In this document: positions 8,404 through 19,800 of the stretch, in pieces
How positions within the stretch are numbered: position 1 is the first letter of the stretch
Layout: each line of letters starts with the position of its first letter
DNA from: a virus
DNA: 51,421 nucleotides
IMG/VR virus record: IMGVR_UViG_3300021598_000186
Coordinates: 1-51,421 of that record
Strand: one strand, 5' to 3'
Program-made: the position numbers and the translations under genes
The notes under the pieces: generated by a model
What the model saw: only the letters and a program-made list of their open reading frames with translations
Databases searched by the model: none
Told to the model about the DNA's origin: nothing

Positions 8404-9953
8404 TGGCTATTGAAAAACGAACACAATCGCAACTATCTGACGGCAAAGTTGGCACAGGAATAATGTTGGCCAAGGTAGTTGGTTACCTTGATCCTAGTTT
8501 TATGTGCGGGTTAGAAGTTACTTTGTTAGACAATCAAGGTGCTACTATAGGAGAAGACTCTCAAAGTTTTCCAGTAAAGTATGCCAGTCCCTTTTATGGC
8601 ATAACTGCCTACGAAAATATGGGACTGAATAAAACAGACTGGAATGACACGCAGCAGAGTTATGGTATGTGGTTCCCAACAGTTGAGATAGGAACAACTG
8701 TGCTAGTGGTGTTTGTTGGCGGAAATCTTGCAGACGGTTATTTCATTGGCTGTGTTCCAGGTAGATTTGCTAATCAAATGATTCCGGCTATAGGCGGCAG
8801 TACAGAATTTGAAGCATCGCCTGATCAAAAAAAGAAATACGATACTACTCAACCTTTGCCTGTAGCAGAAGTTAACAGAAAAACTAACTCACTAGAAAAA
8901 AGTTTAAACATTGATAAAATTAAAAAACCAGTGCATCCTATTGCAGATGTGTTTTTAAAACAAGGCCTTTTAGAAGATGATGTTCGTGGTGTGACAACAT
9001 CAACAGGTAGACGTACGGTTCCTAACAGCGTATTTGGTATAAGCACCCCCGGACCATTTAATCGCGGAGAGGGAACTAAAAAACAATTTCTAGGTAAGAA
9101 GAAAAGTTCAAGTTCAGTACCAGTGCCTGTATCTAGATTAGGTGGAACTACGTTTGTCATGGATGACGGTGACGACCAATATCAACGCCTAACATCGGCA
9201 GGCGAAGGCCCAGTTGAATATGCCGATACTTCCAACGGAGAAAAAGGAAATCCTAATATTCCTTATAACGAATATTTTCGTATAAGAACTAGAACCGGAC
9301 ATCAAATCTTAATGCATAATTCTGAAGATTTGATTTACATAGGTAATTCTAAAGGCTCAACATGGATAGAGTTGACCAGCAATGGTAAAATAGATATCTA
9401 TGCTGAAGACAGTGTTAGTGTGCATACTAAAAACGATTTAAATCTGCGAGCCGATCGAGACATCAATTTAGAAGCCGGCAGAAACGTTAATATAAAAGCA
9501 TCAGCAGATTACAGCAACGGAGATAGTGCTGATGCTAATGGATTTGACAGCGGCAAGGTGCATATAGAAAGTCAATATGACATGAAACTGTTAGTTGGCG
9601 GTAATGGTTTTATAACCACTACTACAAATTTAGAAGTATCTACAGGTGTTAATAACAACTTTACTGCCGGTGCTAATACAAATATTCTAAGCGGAGGAGA
9701 CCATGTTGAAACCGCAGCAACAATTAACATGAATGGAACAGCAGCCACCGCAGCAGTATCAGCAGCAGTTTTAGTTGTACATGATAACATAGTAACTGAT
9801 TCTGCTGAACCTTGGGAAAATAAAAATAGATATTCTGTAAGCACTCCGTTAAAGAGCATAATGAAAAGAATCCCAATGCACGAACCGTGGGCCTTGCATG
9901 AGAATCAAGCACCTGCACAATTAACTCCTGATAACACAGACAGGGAGACATAA
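8403..9953 (+). CDS. 5: Baseplate hub spike gp5-like, no lysozyme domain
   Basis: This 516-residue protein has an N-terminal OB-like domain at about 15-135 (MWFPTVEIGTTVLVVFVGG and DGYFIGCVPGRF). A linker follows, then a C-terminal repeat region (about 290-465) with the short regular strands of gp5 and VgrG spikes (IDIYAEDSVSVHTKNDLNL, then INLEAGRNVNIKAS). T4 gp5 carries a lysozyme domain between these parts. Here residues 135-290 are a Pro/Lys-rich linker with no Glu-Asp-Thr lysozyme pattern, so the needle is probably non-enzymatic. The start overlaps the previous stop by one base and gp25 follows after one base. Confidence 0.75.
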   Translation: MAIEKRTQSQLSDGKVGTGIMLAKVVGYLDPSFMCGLEVTLLDNQGATIGEDSQSFPVKYASPFYGITAYENMGLNKTDWNDTQQSYGMWFPTVEIGTTVLVVFVGGNLADGYFIGCVPGRFANQMIPAIGGSTEFEASPDQKKKYDTTQPLPVAEVNRKTNSLEKSLNIDKIKKPVHPIADVFLKQGLLEDDVRGVTTSTGRRTVPNSVFGISTPGPFNRGEGTKKQFLGKKKSSSSVPVPVSRLGGTTFVMDDGDDQYQRLTSAGEGPVEYADTSNGEKGNPNIPYNEYFRIRTRTGHQILMHNSEDLIYIGNSKGSTWIELTSNGKIDIYAEDSVSVHTKNDLNLRADRDINLEAGRNVNIKASADYSNGDSADANGFDSGKVHIESQYDMKLLVGGNGFITTTTNLEVSTGVNNNFTAGANTNILSGGDHVETAATINMNGTAATAAVSAAVLVVHDNIVTDSAEPWENKNRYSVSTPLKSIMKRIPMHEPWALHENQAPAQLTPDNTDRET

Positions 9954-9954
9954 A

Positions 9955-10392
9955 ATGGCCAAATTATATAATCAAACCGTAGTTGCATCTAAAAGAGTTA
10001 CTGTTGCTACTGACAACGGTGCAGCCTTTACCTACAAAGGTTTTAATTCTCAAGAGACTAAAAATAAATTTAAAGTCTACGATATAGATCTAGTAAAGCA
10101 GGATATTATCAATCATTTCTATATTAGAAAAGGTGAAAAATTAATGAATCCAGATTTTGGAACAGTAATCTGGGATTTGATATTTGAACCGTTCACTGAA
10201 GAAGTTAAACGATTAATCACTGAAGATGTGGAACAGATCATTAACTATGATCCTAGAATAGCCATTAACAGTGTTAGTATTGATGCCACTGACATGGGCA
10301 TTAGAATAGAAGCAGATATAGCCTATTTGCCGTTTAACATCAACGAAAGAATGGTTTTTAATTTTGATAAAGAAAATAATATTATAAACTGA
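9955..10392 (+). CDS. 25: Baseplate wedge protein gp25
   Basis: The protein has 145 residues (T4 gp25: 132). It has the family core KGEKLMNPDFGTVIWDLIFE (59-78), typical of gp25 proteins, the only wedge component also conserved in contractile injection systems. gp25 forms part of the core bundle with gp6 and gp7 and helps start sheath assembly. The gene sits directly before gp6, as in T4. The start is the ATG one base after the gp5 stop. Confidence 0.88.
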   Translation: MAKLYNQTVVASKRVTVATDNGAAFTYKGFNSQETKNKFKVYDIDLVKQDIINHFYIRKGEKLMNPDFGTVIWDLIFEPFTEEVKRLITEDVEQIINYDPRIAINSVSIDATDMGIRIEADIAYLPFNINERMVFNFDKENNIIN

Positions 10393-10408
10393 CCACTTAA
10401 TTTTGCAA

Positions 10409-10416
10409 AATAAATA
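10409..10416 (+). promoter_or_regulatory. T4-type late promoter before gp6
   Basis: AATAAATA lies in the 41-base gap between gp25 and gp6, 17 bases before the gp6 ATG. The transcript would start near 10423 and keep an AGAG-type ribosome binding site. It probably gives an internal late start for gp6 and the giant gene. Confidence 0.55.
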
Positions 10417-10433
10417 CGTGATAGAGATAAAAA

Positions 10434-13400
10434 ATGACCACAACTTCAAGACAAAATAGCCTTATACTTAACGAAGATTGGACTAGGATTTATCAGACAT
10501 TTAAAAATGCTGACTTCAAATCCTACGATTTTGAAAATCTTCGTAGGGTAATAATCGCATATTTCCGTGAAAATTATCCGGAAGATTTCAACGATTATAT
10601 TGAAAGTTCTGAATATCTAGCACTGATTGATGCTATGGCTTTTCTTGGTCAAAGTCTTGCTTTCCGTATTGATCTTGCTTCTAGAGAAAATTTTATTGAA
10701 CTAGCAGAGCGCAAAGAAAGTGTTTTACGTTTGGCTAGAATGTTAAGTTATAATGCCAAAAGAAATATTCCTGCTACCGGTCTTTTAAAATTTGACACAG
10801 TAAGTACCACAGAAAATATATTAGATTCTAACGGAAAAAATCTAGCACAACAAACAATTATCTGGAATGATCCAACAAATCAAAACTGGGCAGAACAATT
10901 TATCACAGTTTTGAATGCTGCTATGAGCGATAACACAGAGTTTGGCCGCAGCCAAGGATCTTCAATTATCGATGGAATTCTAACAGAACAATACAGACTT
11001 AGAACATCATCCACTGATGTTCCTGTGTTTACTTTTAATAAAATTGTTGCTGGTCGTCAAATGCCTTTTGAAATTGTAAGCACAGCATTTAGAGGCAGCG
11101 AAACTATCTATGAAGAAGCACCAACTCCATCCAACCAACTAGGATTTGTTTATAAGAATGACGGTCGAGGCGGCACAAGTTCCAATACTGGATTTTTCTT
11201 TTTGTTCAAACAGGGTAGTTTAGAATTAGCAGATTTTACTATAGATGTACCTAAGTCAAATGAAATCGTAGCCGTAGATTCTAATAACATCAATGAAAAC
11301 GATGTTTGGTTGTTTAGATTAAACAGTGCAGGAGCACAAATAGAAGAATGGACTAAAGTACAATCTTTAATTGGTAATAACATTGCCTATAACAGCATTG
11401 CATCAAATATTAGAAATATCTATTCTGTGTTGACCAAAGAAAGTGACAGAGTTGATCTTGCTTTTGCCGACGGTGTTTACGGTAATTTACCACAAGGCAC
11501 TTTTAGAGTTTATTACAGAAAGAGTAATGGCTTATCATATCAGATAGCACCGAGAGAAATGCAAGGCATTAGTTTATCTATTCCTTACGTAAACAAACAA
11601 GGGGTGAATCAAACTTTAATAGTTACCTGTAGTCTCAAATATACAGTAGATTCTTCAACCGCATCTGAAAGTGTTGACTCTATAAGAATTAATGCACCAG
11701 CATCATATTATACACAGAATAGAATGATAACAGGAGAAGATTATAATCTTGCTCCTTTGACTACCAGTCAAAATATTTTAAAAGTAAAATCTATTAATAG
11801 AACATCTAGCGGAATTAGCAGAAACTTTGATATTATAGATGCATCTGGCAAATACAGTAATGTTAATGTATTTGCTGACGACGGAATTATCTATAAAGAA
11901 GAAATTGAAAGATCATTGTCTTTTAAGTATGCCAATCGTGTAGACATTATTAATTTTATAAGAAATAAAATTGAGCCTATTTTTACTGATACAGATGTTT
12001 ACAATTTCTATCTAACAAAATTTGAAAGAATTTTATTCACAGATAATAATACTATCTGGAATCAAGTTACTAACGATATTAATAACTCTTCTGGTTATTT
12101 CACTAATCTAGTCGACACAACATCAATTTTACCAGTGGCCACTTATACCACAGGTCTTTTACGTTATCTAACACCCGGAGCACTAATTAAATTCATTCCT
12201 CCAACAGGTAAGAGTTTTAAAAAGGGTAAGTTAGTTAATACGGATTCTACAGATCCTGAGCAGACATCTTACATATGGACTAAGGTTGTTAAGATAACAG
12301 GTGACGGTACAGCCAACAATTCCGGAGTCTTAACCACTAATCTAGGACCTGTACAATTCAATGACATAGTACCTAGTTTAGCAGTAGCATCTATAATCAT
12401 ACCTAAATTTATTAATAATTTAAGTACAGCATTGGAATCACAAATGGTGGATCTAATGTTTGGAAATTTAAATTTTGGACTTAGATATAACACTGCTGAC
12501 ACTGACTGGAAGATTATCACTGCTTCTAATTTAAATCTTGTTGATGATTTTAGTTTAGGAAAAGCAGGAGATGTAACTAACTCAAATCTAGACGCCTCTT
12601 GGATCATAGCATTCATCAAAGAACCAGATCAATATGTGGTAAGAATTAGAGGTATGGATTATATTTTTAGAAGTATAAAACAAAATAGATTTTATTTTGA
12701 TAGCAATCAAAAAGTATTTGATAGCGAAACTGGTAAAGTTGTCAAAGATAAAGTTGTAGTATTAGGAATTAATGCCGGACAGGATTTAATTAATCCGTTA
12801 GTAGCAGATTATACTTTTGAAATCACCGACAGTGTTAGATTTGATGACGGGTATGAAAGTTCGGAAGAAATAAAAGTTACATTTTATGACAGCGATGATG
12901 ATGGTGTTATCGATGATCCAGATACTTTTAGACAAGTCGTTGGACCTGATTCTTCTAACAGATTTCTGTTTTTTCAAACAACTACCGATGCTTACGGATA
13001 CACAATTAAACAATTCGTAGACAATTCTAATGACACCGTGTTAATTAGACAAAAAGAAAGTCTAGTTAATATCAACGATTTCTCCGACAGTCAATTAGTT
13101 TATTTTTATGACATTGATGAAAATGTAGTTAAGAGAGTTGATAAAACAACAAACACTTTTATATTAGAGCCTTCCTATACTGCTAACATAGGCAGAGACA
13201 ATTTAAAATTTCAATATATTCACAATGCAGGAGTTGATAGAAGAATAGATCCTAGTGCTTCTAACATTATTGATGTTTACCTTCTAACAAGAAGTTATGA
13301 TACAGCATTTAGAAATTTCCTTTCTGGTGCTGCTGATAAACCAACGGCTCCTAGCAGCGATAGTTTGAGAGTTACATTTGGTCAAAACTTAGATTTAATT

Positions 13401-13838
13401 AAATCAATAAGTGATGAAATCATTTATCATCCAGTAATTTATAAAGTTTTGTTTGGCTCAACTGCCGATGAAAAACTGCAAAGTAGATTTAAAGTGGTAA
13501 AAAATCCAAACAAGTTAATAAATGATAACGATCTAAAAGTTCGCATAATTGCAGCGATCAACGAATTTTTTGATGTCAATAATTGGGATTTCGGTGATAA
13601 ATTTTATGTCAGCGAAATGATCACTTATGTTATCAATACCTGTGCCCCTGATATTTCAAATTTAGTTTTAGTACCAAGACAAGCATCACAGTCGTTTGGT
13701 AGTTTATTTGAAATACAAAGTCGCACAGATGAAATTTTTATTAGCGGTGCTACTGTAGATGATGTGGAAATAGTAACGTCAATTACAGCAGCAGAATTGA
13801 GAATCAGCAATGATTCAATTGTAACTAGTACGAGTTAA
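10434..13838 (+). CDS. 6: Baseplate wedge protein gp6
   Basis: At 1134 residues this is well above T4 gp6 (660). The first 125 residues carry the gp6 signature: RENYPEDFNDYIESSEYL near 49-66, then LASRENFIELAERKESVL and NAKRNIPATG. gp6 dimers form the inner ring that joins the six wedges. The extra length lies in the middle and C-terminal parts, which are beta-rich with many Asp/Asn turns. The final 150 residues (PNKLINDNDLKVRI onward) again look like the baseplate-J type C-terminus. Late promoter AATAAATA lies just upstream, and the giant gene follows after 3 bases. Confidence 0.82.
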   Translation: MTTTSRQNSLILNEDWTRIYQTFKNADFKSYDFENLRRVIIAYFRENYPEDFNDYIESSEYLALIDAMAFLGQSLAFRIDLASRENFIELAERKESVLRLARMLSYNAKRNIPATGLLKFDTVSTTENILDSNGKNLAQQTIIWNDPTNQNWAEQFITVLNAAMSDNTEFGRSQGSSIIDGILTEQYRLRTSSTDVPVFTFNKIVAGRQMPFEIVSTAFRGSETIYEEAPTPSNQLGFVYKNDGRGGTSSNTGFFFLFKQGSLELADFTIDVPKSNEIVAVDSNNINENDVWLFRLNSAGAQIEEWTKVQSLIGNNIAYNSIASNIRNIYSVLTKESDRVDLAFADGVYGNLPQGTFRVYYRKSNGLSYQIAPREMQGISLSIPYVNKQGVNQTLIVTCSLKYTVDSSTASESVDSIRINAPASYYTQNRMITGEDYNLAPLTTSQNILKVKSINRTSSGISRNFDIIDASGKYSNVNVFADDGIIYKEEIERSLSFKYANRVDIINFIRNKIEPIFTDTDVYNFYLTKFERILFTDNNTIWNQVTNDINNSSGYFTNLVDTTSILPVATYTTGLLRYLTPGALIKFIPPTGKSFKKGKLVNTDSTDPEQTSYIWTKVVKITGDGTANNSGVLTTNLGPVQFNDIVPSLAVASIIIPKFINNLSTALESQMVDLMFGNLNFGLRYNTADTDWKIITASNLNLVDDFSLGKAGDVTNSNLDASWIIAFIKEPDQYVVRIRGMDYIFRSIKQNRFYFDSNQKVFDSETGKVVKDKVVVLGINAGQDLINPLVADYTFEITDSVRFDDGYESSEEIKVTFYDSDDDGVIDDPDTFRQVVGPDSSNRFLFFQTTTDAYGYTIKQFVDNSNDTVLIRQKESLVNINDFSDSQLVYFYDIDENVVKRVDKTTNTFILEPSYTANIGRDNLKFQYIHNAGVDRRIDPSASNIIDVYLLTRSYDTAFRNFLSGAADKPTAPSSDSLRVTFGQNLDLIKSISDEIIYHPVIYKVLFGSTADEKLQSRFKVVKNPNKLINDNDLKVRIIAAINEFFDVNNWDFGDKFYVSEMITYVINTCAPDISNLVLVPRQASQSFGSLFEIQSRTDEIFISGATVDDVEIVTSITAAELRISNDSIVTSTS

Positions 13839-13841
13839 TTA

Positions 13842-16800
13842 ATGGCCAATACAAATTATCCAGATAGTGGGTTACCGATCCGTAGAACAGTAGAGTTATT
13901 ACCTACAATTTTTCAATCCGAGGCTAATGCCAAATTTATGTCGGCAGTGGTCGATCCACTAACACAGCCTGGCACACTAGATAAAACTGTAGGATATATT
14001 GGCAGACGTTATGGTAAGACATTTAACAGCACAGATGTATATCTCGATACTGACCAAACACTAAGAAGCAGATATCAATTAGAGCCCGGTGTTGTTGTTG
14101 ACGAAAATAAAAAAATTAAAAATTTTTACGATTATCTAGATTTTAAAAATCAATTAAAATTTTTTAATAATGATAATGAGAATGACAACAAGATAACTGA
14201 TCAAGAGCATTATACATGGAATCCTCCCATAGACTGGGACAAGTTTATAAATTATAGAGAATATTATTGGGTTCCTGAATTTCCTCCAGATATCGCGATT
14301 ACAGGTCAAGCACAGTCTATTACCAGCACATATAGAATATCTTTAGGTGCTAATTCCTATGTGTTTACTCCAGACGGCCAAACCAATAACCCTACACTAA
14401 CTCTATATCGAGGACAAACTTATAAATTTAATGTTAACATACCGGGACATCCGTTCTTTATTAGAACTAATTTAGATGTTGGCGTCTTGTTTTATAATCC
14501 TGCAATGCCATACAGTGCCGGACAAATTGCAGTATTTGATGGAAAAATTTGGAAAGCAAAAGTCAACATATCAGTAAATGACGGTAGTAGCATAGATGAA
14601 AACAGTCAAGACTGGGAATTAGTTGATGTCTATTATGATACATTTTCTTTTGATTATAACAACGGCGTAACAGGCGCCGGCAAAGAAACAGGCACTATTA
14701 CCTTTGAAGTTCCTTTAGATGCACCTGATCTCTTATACTATCAAAGTGCTATAGATCCTAATTTCTTTGGCAAATTTTTAATCGCTAATGTTGAATCAAA
14801 TACAAAAATAGACGTCGAAAAAGAAATTATAGGAAAAGAAACTTATATCAGCAGTAACGGCATTACATTGTCAAATGGTATGGTAATAAGATTTCAAGGA
14901 CAAGTAATTCCAGAAACTTATACTGCCTTAGGCAATAGCGGAAAGTATGTAGTTGAAGGAGTAGGAACTTCTATTAGATTAGTCTCAGTAGATGATTTAG
15001 TCATATCACCGATAGACGAATTAAATGTGCCTGAGGTATTATTTGACGACGGAGGGTTCGATACTGAGCCGTTTGACGATGCTAGTCTTTACCCTGCTAA
15101 TAAAGACTACCTAACAATAAATCGAGCAAGTGCAGATAGAAACAGTTGGAGTCGTTACAACAGATGGTTCCACAGGTCAGTGCTAGATTACGCTCATAGT
15201 GTTAATAACAGCGACTTTGCTGCTGACGAAGCCTCTAGAGCAAAAAGACCAATCATTGAATTTATTCCAGATATAAAAATTTACAATCACGGAGAAATTG
15301 CTAAATCTTCTGTTGATTTTATAGATGATTTCACAACTGATGTCTTTAGCGTAGTTGAGGGCAGTATAGGATACATTGTTGACGGTGAATCTCTTTTTGA
15401 AGGCGCTCGGGTATTAATTACCGCCGACACAGACAATCTAGTCAATAATCAAATCTATCGTGTTAAAATTATTACTCATAATAATAAAAAACAAATTACA
15501 CTGATTAAAGAAAGCGACGGTGATCCTGTAGTTAATGAATGTCTACTAGTAAAAAGAGGAAAAAACAACCGAGGATTGATGTACCATTATAATGGCGACT
15601 CTTGGATAAAAAGTCAAACTAAGACCAAAGTCAATCAATCTCCTTTGTTTGATTTGTTTGACGAAAATGAAATTAGTTTCGGCGATCAAGAAGTTTACCC
15701 AGTCAACACCTTTATAGGAACTCCGATTGTCAGTTATAAAATAGGCAACGGGCCTGTTGATCCTGAATTAGGTTTTTCGTTAAGTTATTTGAATATTGAT
15801 AATGTTGGAGATATTCAATTTAATTTTAATTTAGATAGTGATAGTTTTGATTACAAGATAGACAGAGAAATTTTAACTAAAAAACTTGCTACAGGTTTTT
15901 ATAGATCTCAACGAGATCAGTATGCTAATTCCTGGACATCTCTAGATCGCAATTTTGCACAGCCTGTATTAGATACTATCGTTATCGTTAATGAAACCGA
16001 TACAATAATTTCTACGGCTATTGATTGGAATTCAGTAGAAGACGCTCAAATTAAAAAATTACTAGTTTTAGTTAACGGAATTAAGAGTAATGTTTCATAC
16101 GTTAGAACAAGAAATAAATTTGTATTTTCTAAAAATTTCAGTGCCGGAGATACTGTAACCTTTAAAATTTACTCAGACATACCGCCAGATACTGGGTATT
16201 ATGAAATTCCTTTAGGATTAGAAAAAAATCCTTTAAATGCAAACATCACTAATTTCACATTAGGACAGGCGTCCGATCATCTAGGTACTGCATTAGAACT
16301 TAAAGATGAAATTGTAGGTATTTTTCCTGGATCGAGTAATCTAAGAGACATTTCTCAATATCAGCAATTTGCCAAGAGATTTTTGAAACACTCAGGTTCC
16401 GCCTCAGTGGCTATGATACTGTTGTGTGACAAAGATATTAACATTATTAAATCTCTGCAATTTGCTAAAAGATCTTACACAGATTTTAAAAACAGTTTTA
16501 TTAAATTATCAGATGAATTGTATTTGAATCAAGAACCTAGAGATTTTGTCGATACAATCTTAAATGAAATCAGCAACAATTTAACATCCGCAAATCCGTT
16601 CTCTAATAGTGACATGGTAGGTAGCGGCGCCTACACAGTTTTAAAATATACAGTAGAAGACGAAGGAATTAAAACTTTTGCTCTTTCAGAAAAATTTGAT
16701 CTTGAAACAGTTAGTGAAAGAGCAGTTTATGTCTATCAAAATTCTCAGCAACTAATACACGGCATTGATTATACTTTTAATTCTACTTTTGGTTTTGTTT

Positions 16801-19800
16801 TATTAAACATAGATCTAGCAGAAGGCGACGAAATAGAAATTAGAGAATATGTATCGACCGCAGTAAATTTTATACCGTCAACTCCTACAAAATTGGGACT
16901 ATACAAAAAGTATCTCCCAATGAAATTTTTAGATGATACTTATGCAGAACCTAAAGAAGTTATCCAGGGGCATGACGGTAGCATAACAACTGCCTACGGT
17001 GATTTTAGAGACGATATTTTATTAGAATTAGAATTAAGAATATACAATAATATCAAACAACAGTATGATGAAAATGTTTTTGACATTGACAGAATATTAG
17101 GAGGATATTACGGAAACGCTGAATTTACTAAACGAGATCTTGATAAGATCACTAACGTAGAATTTCTCAAATGGATTTCTGATACAAATATAGATTATAT
17201 TAATAACAATTATATAGACACAGAAAATCCTTTTACTTATACATATTCAAACATGACAGATCCTAGCAGATCTAAAAATCTGCCAGGTTATTGGAGAGGA
17301 GTTTATGAATGGTTCTATGATACAACTAGACCTCATACATGTCCTTGGGAAATGTTGGGATTCTCAGAAAAACCAGACTGGTGGGAATCAGAATACGGAC
17401 CAGCACCTTATACCAGTAACAATTTAATTTTGTGGGAAGACTTGCGTGACGGTATTGTTCGCCAAGGTTTAAGAAAGGGAATATACGACAGGTACAAGCG
17501 TTCTTCGTTGATGACACATATTCCTGTAGATGCTGATGGAAACTTATTAGATCCTTTAAATTCAAGCCTTGCCAACGATTATAGTTTGATCAATAATCAA
17601 GGACCTTTTGTCTTAGGAGATCGAGGTCCTGTAGAATTTGCATGGAGATCAAGTTCAGAGTGGCCTTATGCTGTAGTAATATCTCTTTGCTTATTAAAGC
17701 CATTTAAATTTATCACAGATAATTTTAATAAATCTAATGTAGTAAGAAATAAAATTAATCAGATTACAAATATTGATTCTAAAGTATTTTTTACTGTTAA
17801 TGATTTAGTCTTTTATGAAAAAAATAAAACAGCATCGGGTCTACATCTGTATGTTGTTGATTATCTAAAAAATAAAACTCTTAACACTGATATTTTACAA
17901 GACAAGATTAAAAATATTGATGTGAGATTGGCTTCTAGAAATTCTGGTTTCGTTGATGCCGCACAACAAAAATATGTATTAGATAGTAAAAATCCAAAGG
18001 CTTCTTCAAGTTCAATCTTTGTGCCTGTGGAAAACTATGACATTATTTTTAATGTTAGTAGTCCTTTTGGTACAGTGGCCTACAGCGGAATATTAATTGA
18101 AAAGAGTAATAGAGGCTGGAAACTGTCAGGCTACGACAGAGAAAAACCTATTTTTTATTATTATCAACCTGTACAATCTCAAAGTGATAGTCTAATTACA
18201 GTAGGCGGAGTCAGCGAAGATTTTGTAGATTGGATACCTAATCAATTTTATGGTAATGGTATAATCGCTAGATATCAGGGATTTTTCTATAGATCATTGA
18301 AGAGTCATAATAGCGGTGATTCTTTTGAAAAAATTAATTGGCAACAACTACCGTCTCTACCATTGAAAAATGCTGTGACTGCATTTAATCGTAGAACATT
18401 CAATACTATAAAAATCAAAGAACTTCCGTATGACACAGTATTTTCTGACATACAGACAGTAGTAGATTTTATTTTAGGTTATCAAGAATATCTAAAATCT
18501 ATTGGTTTTGTTTTTGATTCTTATAATACTGAATTAAAAGAGCCAGAAGATTGGAACACATCTATTAAAGAGTTTATGTTCTGGTCTAGACACAATTGGA
18601 GCATAGGTTCGTTGATAGCACTAAGTCCTGCTGCCAAAAGAGTGAATCTAGTAACTACATTAGGTGTGGCTGATAATCTTTTAGATAGTTTTTATGATTA
18701 TCAGGTTCTTAAAAATGATGGTACTCCTTTAAATCCTTCGAATATAAATGTAACTAGAAGTTTTAGAACAATTAATATTTCAACAGCAGACACCAATGAC
18801 GGTATCTATTTTGTTAAATTTAATATGGTGCTAAAAGAAAATATCACAATATTTTCTGATAGAACGGTGTTCAACGATGTTATCTATGACAAGCCTACTG
18901 GCTATCGTCAAGAAAGAATTAAGAGTCGCGGGTTCCGCACGGTTGACTGGGACGGTGACTATACCAGCCCAGGATTCATATTTGACTCAGTTGATATTAG
19001 TGTTTGGCAACCATTTACTGATTACAAGTTAGGAGACATTGTAGCCTATAAATCTTATTATTGGACCAGTAAAGTTAATCAATTAGGCACCGTAGAGTTT
19101 GACGATAAACGATGGACTAAATTAGATTCAACACCAACCAAAGGGCTAGTTTCTAACTTTGATTATAGAATTACACAATTTGAAGATTATTATGAAGCCG
19201 ACACTTCGGGAATAGGATCCAGTCAAAGAGATCTAGCAAGACATGCCATTGGATATCAGCAGAGAGAATATCTACAAAATCTTGCCGAAGATGAAGTAAC
19301 ACAATTTAAATTGTATCAAGGCTTCATTAGAGAAAAAGGCACAGCCAATGCCATTGTTAAAGTTTTTGACAAGTTAAGTAGAACTTCTGATGATAGTGTT
19401 GTGCTCAAAGAAGAGTGGGCATTTAAATTGGGTGACGTGGGCGGAATAGATCAAACCACAGAATATGAATTTCAAATAGACAAAGATAAGTTCGTAGTCA
19501 ATCCCCAGCCAATATTATTAGACTCTGGAGTAGAAAGAACTTCAGTAGAAGATCAATATTATAGAATATACTCTAGTAGTTTTACTCTTAGACCAATACC
19601 GTTTACCACACAAATTAATCCGTTGATTTATTATGACGGCCCTAGCAGAAATGCTGGATATGTTAAATTAGATCACATTGATATCTCTATAAAATCTAGA
19701 GATGAAATCCTAAATCTTAACATAGATGAAGTAAAAGATAATTCAAATATATGGATTACTTTTGATAAAAATTCTTGGACTGTTTTAAGATACAACGAAG

